Shown here: piece after piece, positions 1-10,824 of the stretch
Layout: every line of letters starts with the position of its first letter
How positions within the stretch are numbered: the stretch's first letter is position 1
NCBI RefSeq assembly: GCF_038070105.1
Contig: NZ_JBBPBZ010000002.1
Location: 2,492,001-2,556,000, forward strand
Length of the DNA: 64,000 bases
Direction of reading: 5' to 3'
DNA from: Methylocystis sp. IM3
GTDB taxonomy: Bacteria > Pseudomonadota > Alphaproteobacteria > Rhizobiales > Beijerinckiaceae
Position numbers and translations under genes: made by a program
Notes under the pieces: model-generated
Seen by the model: only the letters and a program-made list of their open reading frames with translations
Told to the model about the DNA's origin: nothing
The model's database searches: none

Positions 1-126
1 CTGGTCGAGCATATGGTCGAAAAAGCCGATTCCCGTCGAAATGTCGGATTTGCCCGCGCCGTCGAGATCGACGGCGACGGTAATCGTCGTTTCCTTGGTT
101 TTGCGCTCGATGGTGGCGCTGCGCAT
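1..126 (-). CDS. hisB: Imidazoleglycerol-phosphate dehydratase, N-terminal part
   Basis: Only the first 42 codons lie in the window; the rest runs off the left edge. The protein begins [15 protein letters not shown] and continues through an ITVAVDLDG strand to [13 protein letters not shown]. That last stretch is the N-terminal HisB signature with the first metal-binding His in FDHML. HisB dehydrates imidazole-glycerol phosphate to imidazole-acetol phosphate, the sixth step of histidine synthesis. The gene is divergent from hslV across about 265 bp, an arrangement found in many alphaproteobacteria. The ATG at 124-126 is the only sensible start in view. Identification is confident despite the short fragment. 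Confidence 0.9.
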   Translation of the reverse strand, partial: MRSATIERKTKETTITVAVDLDGAGKSDISTGIGFFDHMLDQ

Positions 127-391
127 CTGAGAATAGGCCCTTCCGGAAAGCCGCCGCCGAAAGAGCCGCCGGCCGCGAGCGGCCAGCTTGTAGCAATTTC
201 ATCGCCTTTCCGCCACCCGTGAACGCCCGAATCCATCTGGCCCGCGGGCGGGCGCGACAAGCTTGTCCGTTACCTTTAAAAAAAACCTCTCCGCGCCTTA
301 ACCCTCTTGCCGATGGGGAGCGGCCGCGCCCTTGCTCGGGCCGTGAGAAGCCCCTACATGCGCCTAACATGTTGCGCGGGATGGCTCGGGA

Positions 392-955
392 ATGGAAAGC
401 GAACAAGAGAAGTCGCGATCGATGCATGCGACGACGATCATATTGGTGAAGAAAAAGGGCGAGACGGTCATCGCCGGCGATGGCCAGGTGAGCCTCGGCC
501 AGACCATCATGAAAGGCAACGCCCGCAAGGTTCGCCGGCTCGGCAAGGGCGACGTGATCGCGGGCTTCGCCGGCGCGACCGCCGACGCCTTCACCCTCTT
601 CGAACGGCTCGAGACCAAGCTCGAACAATATCCCGGCCAATTGATGCGCGCCTGCGTGGAGCTCGCCAAGGACTGGCGCATGGACCGCTATCTGCGCCGG
701 CTCGAGGCCATGATGCTGGTCGCCGACAGGAATGTGGGGCTCGTTCTCACGGGCTCGGGCGATGTGCTGGAGCCCGAGACGTCGGAGGGCGGCGCCGTCG
801 CGGCGATCGGCTCGGGCGGCAATTATGCGCTGGCCGCCGGCCGCGCGCTGATCGACACGGAGGCCGACGCAGAGGCCATAGCGCGGCGCGCGATGAACAT
901 CGCCGCCGACATTTGCGTCTACACAAATCACAATATCGTGGTGGAGAAAATCTAA
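392..955 (+). CDS. hslV: ATP-dependent protease subunit HslV
   Basis: HslV is the peptidase of the HslUV (ClpYQ) cytoplasmic protease, a two-ring N-terminal threonine hydrolase. The sequence [20 protein letters not shown] places the catalytic Thr after a short propeptide of about 13 residues. It is followed by GQVSLGQT and GNARKVRRL, both typical of the family. At 187 residues it has normal length. A second ATG at 422 would give a propeptide of only three residues; I keep 392 because alphaproteobacterial HslV proteins usually carry a short N-terminal extension. The stop codon abuts the hslU start at 956 with no gap, so the two genes are certainly co-transcribed and probably translationally coupled. 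Confidence 0.95.
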   Translation: MESEQEKSRSMHATTIILVKKKGETVIAGDGQVSLGQTIMKGNARKVRRLGKGDVIAGFAGATADAFTLFERLETKLEQYPGQLMRACVELAKDWRMDRYLRRLEAMMLVADRNVGLVLTGSGDVLEPETSEGGAVAAIGSGGNYALAAGRALIDTEADAEAIARRAMNIAADICVYTNHNIVVEKI

Positions 956-2263
956 ATGGCCGATTTCTCGCCGCGCGAGATCGTCTCCGAGCTCGATCGC
1001 TATATCGTGGGCCAGAGCGACGCCAAGCGCGCCGTCGCCATCGCCCTGCGCAATCGCTGGCGCCGCCTGCAACTGCAAGGGCAGATGCGCGAAGAGGTGA
1101 TGCCCAAGAACATTCTCATGATCGGCCCGACGGGTTGCGGCAAGACAGAGATCGCGCGCCGCCTCGCCCGCCTCGCCAATGCGCCCTTTCTCAAGGTCGA
1201 AGCGACGAAATTCACGGAAGTCGGCTATGTCGGCCGCGACGTGGAGCAGATCGTGCGCGACCTGATGGAGGTCGCGATCGTCATGGTGAAGGAGCGCCGC
1301 CGCAAGGAAGTGCAGGCGCGCGCCGAAAAGGCGACCGAAGAACGCATCCTCGACGCGCTCGTCGGCCCCGCCTCCTCGCCCGCGACGCGCGAGACTTTCC
1401 GCAAGAGGCTGCGCGACGGCGAGATCGACGACAAGGAAATCGAAGTCGAGTTGCAGCAGAGCGGCGGCGGCATGCCGATGTTCGAATTGCCGAACACGCC
1501 GGGCGGCGGTAGCGTCTCGGCCTTTTCGCTCGGCGATCTCTTCGGCAAGGCGATGCAGCGCGGCAAGCCGCGCAAGCTCACGGTGCAGGAGGCGCGCGGG
1601 CCGCTGCTCGCCGAAGAGAGCGACAAGCTCATCGACCAGGAGGCGAGCGTCCGCGAAGCGATCCACGAGGTCGAGAACAATGGCATCGTGTTCATCGACG
1701 AAATGGACAAGATCTGCGCCCGCGAGGGCCGCGGCGGCGCCGATGTCTCGCGCGAGGGCGTGCAGCGCGACCTGCTGCCGCTGATCGAGGGCACGACCGT
1801 CGCGACGAAACACGGCCCGGTCAAGACCGACCATGTGCTCTTCATCGCCTCGGGCGCCTTCCATGTCGCCAAGCCGTCGGACCTGCTTCCCGAACTTCAG
1901 GGCCGCCTGCCGATCCGCGTGGAGCTCGCCTCGCTCAACGAGGAGGATTTCCGCCGCATCCTCACCGAGACGGAAGCCTGCCTGACCAAGCAATATGTGG
2001 CGCTCATGGGCACGGAAGGGGTGACGCTGGAATTTTCGCCCTCCGCCATCGACGCCATCGCCAAGGTCGCCGTCGCGGTCAACACCTCGGTCGAGAACAT
2101 CGGCGCCCGCCGCCTGCAAACGGTCATGGAGCGGGTGCTCGACGACATCAGCTTCTCGGCCTCGGACCGCGCCGGCGAGAAGATTGCGATCGACGGGGAG
2201 TTTGTCGAGAAGCACATCGGCGATCTGGCCAAGAACCGGGATTTGAGCCGGTTCATTTTGTGA
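956..2263 (+). CDS. hslU: ATP-dependent protease ATPase subunit HslU
   Basis: HslU is the AAA+ unfoldase that feeds substrates into HslV. Walker A, GPTGCGKT, sits at about residues 57-64, after the usual N-terminal [15 protein letters not shown]. The variable I-domain follows, and Walker B ([10 protein letters not shown]) lies near residues 243-252. The C-terminal tail ends DLSRFIL, the extension that docks into HslV and activates it. Length (435 residues) is standard. It starts immediately after the hslV stop. A GNRA-loop hairpin at 2273-2290 follows the stop codon. Confidence 0.96.
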   Translation: MADFSPREIVSELDRYIVGQSDAKRAVAIALRNRWRRLQLQGQMREEVMPKNILMIGPTGCGKTEIARRLARLANAPFLKVEATKFTEVGYVGRDVEQIVRDLMEVAIVMVKERRRKEVQARAEKATEERILDALVGPASSPATRETFRKRLRDGEIDDKEIEVELQQSGGGMPMFELPNTPGGGSVSAFSLGDLFGKAMQRGKPRKLTVQEARGPLLAEESDKLIDQEASVREAIHEVENNGIVFIDEMDKICAREGRGGADVSREGVQRDLLPLIEGTTVATKHGPVKTDHVLFIASGAFHVAKPSDLLPELQGRLPIRVELASLNEEDFRRILTETEACLTKQYVALMGTEGVTLEFSPSAIDAIAKVAVAVNTSVENIGARRLQTVMERVLDDISFSASDRAGEKIAIDGEFVEKHIGDLAKNRDLSRFIL

Positions 2264-2272
2264 TGCGAGGAT

Positions 2273-2290
2273 GCGGGGCGAAAGCCCCGC
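2273..2290. other. GC-rich hairpin after hslU
   Basis: GCGGGGC and GCCCCGC form a perfect 7-bp stem around a GAAA tetraloop, ten bases after the hslU stop. No T-run follows, so it may stabilise the hslU 3' end or act in the trpS leader rather than be a classical intrinsic terminator. Confidence 0.5.
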
Positions 2291-2411
2291 GCCTGACGTC
2301 CCTCGGCCGGGGACGGGAGTCACGACCCGCCCGGTCGGCGCCGCGCACTTGCGCCAGCGCCCCGGCATTGCCATAAGACCCGCCAAAGTTCCTCAACCTT
2401 CGGCGCAGCCC

Positions 2412-3446
2412 ATGTCCAGCTTCCCCCAGCGCGTCTTCTCCGGCGTGCAATCCACCGGCAACCTCCATCTCGGCAACTATCTCGGCGCCATCGTCAAGTT
2501 CGTGGAGCTGCAGAAAAGCTTCGAATGCCTTTACTGCGTCGTCGACCTGCACGCGATCACCGTTCCGCAGGACCCGATCGAACTGCGCAACAATACGCGC
2601 GAAATCGCGGCGGCCTTCCTCGCCTGCGGGATCGACCCCAAGAAGAACATCGTCTTCAATCAAAGCCAGGTGCCCGAGCACGCCGAACTCGCCTGGGTGC
2701 TGAACTGCGTCGCCCGCATCGGCTGGCTCAATCGCATGACCCAGTTCAAGGACAAGGCCGGCAAGGACCGCGAGAACGCCTCCGTCGGCCTCCTCGACTA
2801 TCCCGTGCTGATGGCGGCCGACATTCTGATCTATCGCGCCACCCATGTGCCGGTCGGCGACGACCAGAAGCAGCATCTGGAGCTTGCGCGCGACATTGCG
2901 CAAAAGTTCAACAATGACTTCGGGCCGTCGATCGAGCGCAATGGCTTCGGAGGCGCCTTCTTCCCCCTGCCCGAGCCGCTGATCTCCGGCCCCGCGACGC
3001 GCGTGATGAGCCTGCGCGACGGCACGAAGAAAATGTCGAAGTCCGACGCCTCGGAATATTCGCGCATCAATCTCTCGGACGACGCCGATCAGATTGCGCA
3101 AAAGGTAAAGAAGGCGAAGACCGATCCCGAGCCTTTGCCCTCGGAGGAGAAAGGGCTCGAAGGGCGCCCCGAGGCGGAGAATCTGGTTGGGATTTACGCG
3201 GCGCTCTCCGGCCGCTCCAAGACGGACGTGCTCGCGGAATTCGGCGGCGCCAATTTCTCGACCTTCAAGAGCGCGCTCGTCGACCTCGCGGTGGCGAAGC
3301 TCTCGCCCATCACGGCGCAGATGCGCCGCATCCGCGAGGACGAAACCTATATCGACACGGTGCTGCGCGACGGCTCCGAACGCGCCCGCGCCATCGCCCG
3401 CGAGAATATGAACGCGGTGAAGGATATCGTCGGGTTTCTGAGATAA
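2412..3446 (+). CDS. trpS: Tryptophanyl-tRNA synthetase
   Basis: A class I aminoacyl-tRNA synthetase that charges tRNA-Trp in the cytosol. The HIGH-type motif appears as [11 protein letters not shown] at residues 15-25 and the KMSKS loop as KKMSKSDAS near residue 207. The protein is 344 residues, slightly above the common 330-340. The reading frame is open upstream to 2271, but the conserved N-terminus ([16 protein letters not shown]) begins at 2412 and the extra 47 residues are proline- and arginine-rich and unlike the family. It lies about 150 bp after hslU in the same direction, and converges with glcF across a strong hairpin. Confidence 0.95.
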   Translation: MSSFPQRVFSGVQSTGNLHLGNYLGAIVKFVELQKSFECLYCVVDLHAITVPQDPIELRNNTREIAAAFLACGIDPKKNIVFNQSQVPEHAELAWVLNCVARIGWLNRMTQFKDKAGKDRENASVGLLDYPVLMAADILIYRATHVPVGDDQKQHLELARDIAQKFNNDFGPSIERNGFGGAFFPLPEPLISGPATRVMSLRDGTKKMSKSDASEYSRINLSDDADQIAQKVKKAKTDPEPLPSEEKGLEGRPEAENLVGIYAALSGRSKTDVLAEFGGANFSTFKSALVDLAVAKLSPITAQMRRIREDETYIDTVLRDGSERARAIARENMNAVKDIVGFLR

Positions 3447-3456
3447 ACGGCCACGA

Positions 3457-3484
3457 AGCCCCCTCGCCACTCAGGGAGGGGGCT
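3457..3484. terminator. Bidirectional terminator-like hairpin, trpS/glcF
   Basis: AGCCCCCTC and GAGGGGGCT form a 9-bp perfect stem with a 10-nt loop between the convergent trpS and glcF genes. It overlaps the last two bases of the glcF stop codon. No long T-run follows on either side, so termination may need Rho or be partial. Confidence 0.55.
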
Positions 3485-4772
3485 ATTGTCCCAAACTCTC
3501 TGGCCTCGGCCCGCCGATCGCCCAATCCAGAAGCTCCACAGTGTGCACGATCGGAAACGTCGTTCCGGCGCCGATCTGCGTCATGCAGCCAAGATTGCCG
3601 GCGGCAATGACGTCCGGCGCGAGGCTTTCGATATTGGCCACCTTCCGCGCGCGAAGCTTCCCGGCCATCTCGGGCTGCAAAAGATTGTAGGTTCCCGCCG
3701 AGCCGCAGCAGATGTGGCCCTCAGGAACAGCCAGAACCTCGAATCCCGCGCGCTCCAGAACCGCCGCGGGCGCGCGCGTGATCTTCTGGCCGTGCTGAAG
3801 CGAGCAGGCGGAATGATAGGCGACGCGCAGGCGCGGCGCGGCGCCGGTCGGGGTCAGCTCCAGTCGCTCGACGAGTTCGCTCACGTCGCAGGCGAGCGCC
3901 GAAATACGTCCGGCTTTCTCGGCGAGCCTCGCATCGTTGCGGAACATGAAGCCATAGTCCTTCACGCTGGTCCCGCAGCCCGACGTATTGACGACGATAT
4001 GGTCGAGGCCGCCATTTTCGATCTCGCGCGTCCAGGCCTCGATATTGCGGCGCGCCAGCGCGTGCGACTGGCCGGTCTTGCCCAGATGGTGCGGGAGCGC
4101 GCCGCAACAGCCCGCGCCCTGCGCCACCACGACTTCGACGCCATGGCGCGTCAGCAGCCGCACGGTCGCTTCATTGATGCGCGTGTCGAGGACGGTCTGC
4201 GCGCAGCCATTCAGCAAGGCGACTCGCAATCTGCGGACGCCAAGGGCGGGTAAAATTTGCGGGCGGTCGACCTGCGAGGGCGGCGAGACCTTGTCGGGCG
4301 CGAGCGCCAGAAGCGGGCGCAGGGGCGCGGGCAACCGCCCGGCGAAGGGCTTGAGTCGCGCCGCCGCGCGCAGCGCGACCCTGAACAGCGCGGGCCGCGT
4401 CAGCACAACAGCGAGCAATGCGCGCAGCGCCCGGTCCGCGACGGCACGGCGATAAGTCTTCTCGATATGGGCGCGCGCATGATCGACGAGATGCATGTAA
4501 TGCACGCTCGAGGGACAGGTCGTCATGCAGGACAGACAGGACAGGCACCGATCCACGTGCCGCGCCGTGCGCGCATCGGCCGGATGCGCGTTCTCCAGCA
4601 TTTCCTTGATGAGATAGATGCGCCCGCGCGGGGAATCGAGCTCGTCCCCGGTGAGCAGATAGGTCGGACAGGTCGCGGTGCAAAAGCCGCAATGCACGCA
4701 GGCGCGCAGGATTTTCTCCGATTGCGCCATGTCGGGATCGGCGAGCGCCGCAAGCGAGAAGTGCGTCTGCAT
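3483..4772 (-). CDS. glcF: Glycolate oxidase iron-sulfur subunit GlcF
   Basis: GlcF carries electrons from the flavin subunits GlcD/GlcE to the quinone pool when glycolate is oxidised to glyoxylate. Two 4Fe-4S ferredoxin motifs lie near the N-terminus, CVHCGFCTATCP and CLSCLSCMTTCP. Two CCG-type repeats follow (GAGCCGALPHHLG and GHICCGSAGTYN), as in heterodisulfide-reductase-like subunits. Starting at 4772 (MQTHFSLAALADPD) gives 429 residues, normal for GlcF; the open frame extends 13 codons further but overlaps glcE. The start is one base after the glcE stop, so glcD, glcE and glcF form one leftward operon. Confidence 0.94.
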   Translation of the reverse strand: MQTHFSLAALADPDMAQSEKILRACVHCGFCTATCPTYLLTGDELDSPRGRIYLIKEMLENAHPADARTARHVDRCLSCLSCMTTCPSSVHYMHLVDHARAHIEKTYRRAVADRALRALLAVVLTRPALFRVALRAAARLKPFAGRLPAPLRPLLALAPDKVSPPSQVDRPQILPALGVRRLRVALLNGCAQTVLDTRINEATVRLLTRHGVEVVVAQGAGCCGALPHHLGKTGQSHALARRNIEAWTREIENGGLDHIVVNTSGCGTSVKDYGFMFRNDARLAEKAGRISALACDVSELVERLELTPTGAAPRLRVAYHSACSLQHGQKITRAPAAVLERAGFEVLAVPEGHICCGSAGTYNLLQPEMAGKLRARKVANIESLAPDVIAAGNLGCMTQIGAGTTFPIVHTVELLDWAIGGPRPESLGQ

Positions 4773-4773
4773 C

Positions 4774-5994
4774 TCAATACTCCGCCCGCATCCGTCCGCG
4801 CTCCAGAACATGCGCCGGATCGAAACTTTCTTTTACGCGTCGCGTAAGAGCCGCGAGCGGCGCGGGCTGGGGGTGAAAGACATCGACCTTCGCGCGCGTC
4901 TCGTCCGCAGCGCGAATGAGCGTCGCATGGCCCCCGAAACGGTCGACGGCGGCGCGCACGGCGCGCGCATGGGCGTCCGACGCGGCTTCGAGACAGAGCC
5001 AGACGAGCCCGCCGCACCAGTCGTAGAAATGCGCGAGGATCGGCGCGCCGCCGCGCCGCAGCGCCGCGACCGCCTCGGCGCCATCGGTCGGCGCGAGCGA
5101 CAGGCGCCAAACCTGGCCGGAATGCCCGGCGATGGGCGCGGCGTCGCGCACCGACGCCCAAAGCGCGGCGGAGGCGTCCTGCGCCAGCGTCTCGAACTCG
5201 GCGCCGCTGTCGGCAAGATCGGCGACGAGCGCATCGCGCCGCGTCGCCACGGATATCTCGGGGCCTTCGAGACGCAGCGCCGCAACATTGCGGTCTCGCC
5301 CCAAGGGGCCGGCGCCGGCGGGCAGCATGGCGAATGACGACGCCTCATGCGGCGATCCGGCCGCGCGACGCAATTGTGCGAGGCTCTGCGCCTCGTCGAG
5401 ACCGACGACGAGCAAAGTCTGCTCCGTTTCCGCTTTGGGCAGAACCTTCAGCGTCACTTCCGTGAGAAGCGCGAGCGTTCCATAGGAGCCGCAGACGAGC
5501 TTGGAGAGATCGTAGCCGGTGACGTTCTTCATGACGCGGCCGCCGGATTTCACTTTCTCGCCGCGCCCCGTCACACAGTGAAAGCCGAGAACATGATCGC
5601 GCGCGGCGCCCGCCTTGATGCGGCGCGGCCCCGAGGCGTTCACGGCGATCGCGCCGCCGATGGTGGCGCTGCGCGTCGCGCCGCCGAGAAGCGGCGCGTG
5701 ATCCATCGGCTCGAAGGCGAGCTGCTGGCGATGGGCGTCGAGAAGCGACTCGATCTCGGCGAGGGGCGTGCCGGCGCCAGCCGAAATCACGAGCTCCTCG
5801 GGCTCGTAAAGCGTCACGCCCGCGAGCGCGCGCGTCGAGAGCGCGCGCGGCGCCGGCGCATGGCGCCCAAGTCGCCTCTTGGACCCGGCGCCGATGACGC
5901 CGAGCGGCTGGTTGCGCGCATTGGCGGCGCGCAGCGCCTCCACCGCATCGGCGGCGTCGCGAATTTCAAGCGTGTCGAGCGCGGCGGCGTCCAT
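4774..5994 (-). CDS. glcE: Glycolate oxidase FAD-binding subunit GlcE
   Basis: GlcE is the second flavoprotein subunit of membrane-associated glycolate oxidase. The FAD-binding type 4 fold is visible as PLGVIGAGSKRRLGR near the N-terminus and GGAIAVNASGPRRIKAG further on, with VTGRGEKVKSGGRVMKNVTG completing the domain. The C-terminal part is the shorter, more variable half typical of GlcE compared with GlcD. The chosen start (MDAAALDTLEIRDAADAV) gives 406 residues and leaves four bases after the glcD stop at 5999; the open frame continues upstream into glcD but without family similarity. Confidence 0.93.
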   Translation of the reverse strand: MDAAALDTLEIRDAADAVEALRAANARNQPLGVIGAGSKRRLGRHAPAPRALSTRALAGVTLYEPEELVISAGAGTPLAEIESLLDAHRQQLAFEPMDHAPLLGGATRSATIGGAIAVNASGPRRIKAGAARDHVLGFHCVTGRGEKVKSGGRVMKNVTGYDLSKLVCGSYGTLALLTEVTLKVLPKAETEQTLLVVGLDEAQSLAQLRRAAGSPHEASSFAMLPAGAGPLGRDRNVAALRLEGPEISVATRRDALVADLADSGAEFETLAQDASAALWASVRDAAPIAGHSGQVWRLSLAPTDGAEAVAALRRGGAPILAHFYDWCGGLVWLCLEAASDAHARAVRAAVDRFGGHATLIRAADETRAKVDVFHPQPAPLAALTRRVKESFDPAHVLERGRMRAEY

Positions 5995-5998
5995 GCGG

Positions 5999-7492
5999 TC
6001 AGAACCTCGGCAGATCAGGGAAAGGCGTCTTGCCGCCCGAGACATGCATCATGCCGAATTCCGCGCAACGATGCAGGGTCGGAAACACCTTGCCGGGGTT
6101 GAGGCGGTTCATCGAGTCGAATGCGCATTTGACGCTCATCTGCTGTTCGAGATCCGTTTCGGTGAACATCTCGCCCATCAGATCGCGCTTCTCGACGCCG
6201 ACGCCATGTTCCCCGCTGAGCACGCCGCCCACGGAAACGCAGAGGCGCAAAATGTCGAAGCCGACTTTCTCGGCGCGCGCCACGTCGCCCTCGATGGACG
6301 CGTCATAGAGAATCAGCGGATGCAGATTGCCGTCGCCGGCGTGAAAGACATTGGCGACCTGCAGGCCTTGGGCCTTTGCGATCTCGTCCATCCCCGCGAG
6401 CACCTCCGGCAGGCGCCCGCGCGGGATCGTGCCGTCCATGCACAGATAATCGGGCTTGATGCAGGAAACGGCGGGAAAGGCGTTCTTGCGGCCCGCCCAG
6501 AATTGCAGGCGCTCCGTCTCGCTCGTCGAAATCTTCGTCGTGGTCGCGCCCTCGTCGCGCGCGATCGCCTCGACGACGCCGACGAGAAGGTCCACTTCCG
6601 CCTGCGTGCCGTCGAGCTCGACGAGCACGAGGGCTTCCGCGTCGAGCGGATAGCCGCAGGGCTGGAAACGCTCGACCGCGTGGATCGTCGCCTTGTCCAT
6701 CATTTCCATGCCGCCCGGAATGATCCCGCGCGCGATCACGGCGCCGACGAAGTGCGCGCCGGCCGTCACGCTCGGGAAGCCGACGAGAAGACAACGTGCG
6801 ACGGCGGGCTTTGGCAGGATACGGACGGTGACTTCCGTCACGACGCCGAGCAATCCCTCCGAACCGGTCATGAGGCCGAGCAGATCATAGGCCTCGCTGT
6901 CGAGATGCTTGCCGCCGAGCCGCACGATCTCGCCGCCCATCAGCACGACTTCGAGCCCGAGGATATTGTTGGTGGTCAGCCCGTATTTGAGACAGTGAAC
7001 GCCGCCGGCGTTTTCCGCGACATTGCCGCCGATGGAGCAGGCGATCTGGGAGGACGGATCGGGCGCATAATAGAAGCTCCTGCCCTCCACGGCGCGCGTG
7101 ATCGCGAGGTTCTGCACGCCGGGCTGCACGCGGGCGCAACGGTTTTCGTAATCTATCTCGAGGACGCGGTTGAACTTCGACAGGCCGAGAAGAATGCCGT
7201 CCTCGAGCGGCATGGAGCCGCCGGAGAGCGAGGTTCCCGCGCCGCGCGGCACGATCTTGACGTTCATCTCGGCGGCGAGCGCCATGATCGCGCTCACCTG
7301 CGCCACCGTCTCGGGCAGCGCCACCACGAGCGGCAGCGCCCGATACATGGTGAAACCATCGCATTCATAGGCCCGGCGCGCGGTCTCGTCGACGATGAGG
7401 CCGGACTCGGGAAGGATGGCGGAGAGCCGCTCGACGAGTTCCTCGCGGCGCGCGAGAATCTCGGGCTCCGGCGCGGGCATGATGAGCGTCAT
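5999..7492 (-). CDS. glcD: Glycolate oxidase subunit GlcD (FAD-linked)
   Basis: The main catalytic flavoprotein of glycolate oxidase, converting glycolate to glyoxylate; it also resembles D-lactate and D-2-hydroxyacid dehydrogenases. At 497 residues it has the usual length. The FAD pyrophosphate loop reads PRGAGTSLSGGSMP, followed by the CSIGGNVAENAGG segment. The C-terminal FAD-oxidase domain includes NVFHAGDGNLHPLI and SGEHGVGVEKRD, where the His residues line the active site. It is first in the leftward glcDEF operon, with a GlcG-like gene divergent 175 bp away. Glycolate would come from phosphoglycolate salvage or outside the cell. Confidence 0.94.
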   Translation of the reverse strand: MTLIMPAPEPEILARREELVERLSAILPESGLIVDETARRAYECDGFTMYRALPLVVALPETVAQVSAIMALAAEMNVKIVPRGAGTSLSGGSMPLEDGILLGLSKFNRVLEIDYENRCARVQPGVQNLAITRAVEGRSFYYAPDPSSQIACSIGGNVAENAGGVHCLKYGLTTNNILGLEVVLMGGEIVRLGGKHLDSEAYDLLGLMTGSEGLLGVVTEVTVRILPKPAVARCLLVGFPSVTAGAHFVGAVIARGIIPGGMEMMDKATIHAVERFQPCGYPLDAEALVLVELDGTQAEVDLLVGVVEAIARDEGATTTKISTSETERLQFWAGRKNAFPAVSCIKPDYLCMDGTIPRGRLPEVLAGMDEIAKAQGLQVANVFHAGDGNLHPLILYDASIEGDVARAEKVGFDILRLCVSVGGVLSGEHGVGVEKRDLMGEMFTETDLEQQMSVKCAFDSMNRLNPGKVFPTLHRCAEFGMMHVSGGKTPFPDLPRF

Positions 7493-7667
7493 GGCGGGCG
7501 CCTCCTTGCGCGTCGTCTTCCGGCATAGGCGCAGCCCGCTGGCCGCCGGGCCATTGCGCCCGCCGCCCTGCCGTGGGATTTCCTAAAGGATTTTGTTTGG
7601 CTTTGGAAATCGCCCAGCCGAGCGCAAGCCTGACCGACGCTAGGTAGGGATGCCAGAAGGAGAACTC

Positions 7668-8087
7668 ATGAAAACGAAATTCGCCCTGTCGCTCGCCGAC
7701 GCCAAGCGCGCCGCCGCCGCCGCGGCGGAGGAAGCGCGGCGCAACGACTGGAGCGTCGTGATCGCCATCGTCGATGACGCGGGCCTCCTCGTCTATCTGG
7801 AGCGCCTCGACGGAGTGCAGCCCGCCTCCTGCGACATCGCCCAGCACAAGGCGCGCGCCGCCGCGCTGTTTCGGCGCCCCACCAAGGCGCTGGAGGAAAC
7901 GGTCGCCGGCGGCCGCGTGGCGCTGCTCAGCCTGCCGCATATCACCCCGGTCGAAGGTGGGCTGCCGCTGCTGCACGAAGGCCAGGTCGTCGGCGCGATC
8001 GGCGTATCCGGCGTGCAGTCTTTCGAAGACGGGATTGTGGCCAGGGCCGGCGCAGACGCCCTCAATGGAGGGGGTGAGAAAGCCTAA
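7668..8087 (+). CDS. GlcG/HbpS family protein
   Basis: A 139-residue protein of the GlcG/HbpS (DUF336) family. The fold is recognisable from LADAKRAAAAAAEEA, then VVIAIVDDAGLLVYLERLDG, the PTKALEETVAGG segment, and a C-terminal GAIGVSGV glycine turn. Family members bind haem or cobalamin-like ligands, or accompany glycolate operons; the E. coli protein GlcG has no firm function. Here it is divergent from glcDEF, which supports a link to glycolate metabolism. The ATG at 7668 is preceded by a good AGGAGA ribosome site, so I prefer it to the ATG at 7650. Its 3' end overlaps the convergent DUF3572 gene by four bases. Confidence 0.85.
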   Translation: MKTKFALSLADAKRAAAAAAEEARRNDWSVVIAIVDDAGLLVYLERLDGVQPASCDIAQHKARAAALFRRPTKALEETVAGGRVALLSLPHITPVEGGLPLLHEGQVVGAIGVSGVQSFEDGIVARAGADALNGGGEKA

Positions 8088-8392
8088 AGGTCTCCGCCGC
8101 CAAGCGCGCGGCGGGCGCGCCCCACGGCGTCGGGCGGCGTCGATATTCCGGCGGCGAAATCCATCAGCATAGTTTCGTCGCCGGCAAGATGATCGAGCAC
8201 CGCCAGCTGGAAGCCGCGGTCGGCGACGAGCGCGCGCACGTCGCCCGCATCGAGCCCGGTCAGGGCCAGAAAACGCGCGACGCGATCCTCGTCCTGCGCG
8301 AGATAGGCGAGGGCCAGCAGCGCCAGCTCGGACGCCGCCGGACCATCGACGCCAATCCCATTGTGATTCGACTCGATCCTGCCGGCTTTCAT
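8084..8392 (-). CDS. DUF3572 family protein
   Basis: A 102-residue all-helical protein matching the DUF3572 pattern: ASELALLALAYLAQDEDRVARF, an LTGLDAGDVRALVADRGF helix pair, and a C-terminal MDFAAGISTPPDAV region. No biochemical role is established. In many alphaproteobacteria this family lies directly beside divK and pleD, as it does here in divergent orientation, 77 bp from the divK start. That conserved position hints at a cell-cycle connection, but this is inference from context. It overlaps the 3' end of the GlcG-like gene by four bases. Confidence 0.8.
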   Translation of the reverse strand: MKAGRIESNHNGIGVDGPAASELALLALAYLAQDEDRVARFLALTGLDAGDVRALVADRGFQLAVLDHLAGDETMLMDFAAGISTPPDAVGRARRALGGGDL

Positions 8393-8469
8393 TAAGATTT
8401 CCGTGCTAATTTAAATCTCTGACGGCGCGCGAAGGTCCCCGCCCTAAGCGTGGCATCGAGAGTGGGTCC

Positions 8470-8844
8470 ATGAAGAAAACCGTCCTCATCGTAGAGGATA
8501 ACGAACTCAATATGAAGCTCTTCAACGATCTGTTGGAGGCGAACGGATACGCCACGCTGCGCACGAAGAGCGGCGTGGAGGCGATCGCGCTCGCGCGCGA
8601 TCATCGCCCCGATTTGATCCTGATGGACATTCAGCTGCCCGAGGTCAGCGGGCTGGAAGTGACGCGCTGGCTCAAGGACGACGAGGAGTTGCGCGCCATT
8701 CCCATCATCGCCGTCACCGCCTTCGCCATGAAGGGAGACGAGGAGAAAATTCGCCAGGGCGGCTGCGAAGCCTATCTCTCCAAGCCGATCTCGGTGGCGA
8801 AGTTTCTGGAAACCGTCAATTCGTTCCTCGCGGAAAAGCCTTAG
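8470..8844 (+). CDS. divK: Single-domain response regulator DivK
   Basis: DivK is a stand-alone receiver that sets polarity and cell-cycle timing in alphaproteobacteria by modulating DivL/CckA and the PleC/DivJ kinases. The 124 residues are one receiver domain: acidic pair ED at 9-10, phosphoacceptor D53 in [13 protein letters not shown], conserved Thr in [13 protein letters not shown], and Lys in [26 protein letters not shown] is the DivK signature. It is followed 12 bp later by pleD, the usual operon order. No output domain is present, as expected. Confidence 0.93.
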   Translation: MKKTVLIVEDNELNMKLFNDLLEANGYATLRTKSGVEAIALARDHRPDLILMDIQLPEVSGLEVTRWLKDDEELRAIPIIAVTAFAMKGDEEKIRQGGCEAYLSKPISVAKFLETVNSFLAEKP

Positions 8845-8856
8845 GAGGCGCCCGCC

Positions 8857-10218
<1,362 letters not shown>

Positions 10219-10344
10219 CGCCGGCGAAGATTGGCGCATAAAATTCGACAGCGGGCTTGCAGGCCGCGCCCGCCTGAACTATACAGCGCCCGTCGACGCC
10301 GCGCGTCGGCCGAAGCCTCCCCCAAGAGGCCCGTAAAAAAGGAT

Positions 10345-10420
<76 letters not shown>

Positions 10421-10561
10421 AACAGTTCCAAGCTAATAATCAACAACGACAGAACTCGACGCGCGAACCGTACGAACGCGCTGCGATGGCCATAGAGGCT
10501 TGTTCACGCAGCGTTGCGACCGCCGGTTCATCGACGGCTCAGCCTCACGCAGCGCGATGGA

Positions 10562-10648
10562 TCAGATCGTCGTGATCCTGAACACCGCAAAGATCAGAAT
10601 CAGGAAGGCCATCAGGGTTACGGCAAGGGCTATTGCTTGGTCAGACAT
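10562..10648 (-). CDS. Possible 28-residue membrane peptide
   Basis: An ATG at 10648 opens a 28-codon frame: a short polar start (MSDQAIA), then one hydrophobic helix covering almost all the rest (LAVTLMAFLILIFAVF), ending RITTI and TGA. It looks like the small single-span proteins that modulate larger membrane complexes, but no family is recognisable. The ribosome site is weak, only GTGAG about 8 bases upstream. The frame stays open upstream to 10750, without hydrophobic or conserved character. Could be chance. Confidence 0.3.
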   Translation of the reverse strand: MSDQAIALAVTLMAFLILIFAVFRITTI

Positions 10649-10824
10649 GGCGGACTCACGAGACAAGCGGGGTAACACCGTCCATTGACCTAAGGCGGCC
10701 GACCATGAGGGCGAGGGGGGCTGTGCTCGGCAGAACGGGCAGCCAGTCATTGAGCAGGCGACAACGAGGCTCGAACCCTTGAAGGGATAGCGCGTTCCTT
10801 GTGCTTCGACCCGAGGAGAAGCTC

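Noticed and set aside
307..1512. 401-codon open frame on the + strand over hslV and hslU
   Set aside because: Arg/Pro-rich translation with no motif; it is a shifted-frame shadow of hslV and hslU, which are unmistakable.
2253..3470. 405-codon open frame antisense to trpS
   Set aside because: No signal or domain; long antisense frames are expected in GC-rich DNA with third-position GC bias.
5879..7528. 549-codon open frame antisense to glcD
   Set aside because: His/Asp-rich shadow translation without motifs; glcD on the other strand is complete.
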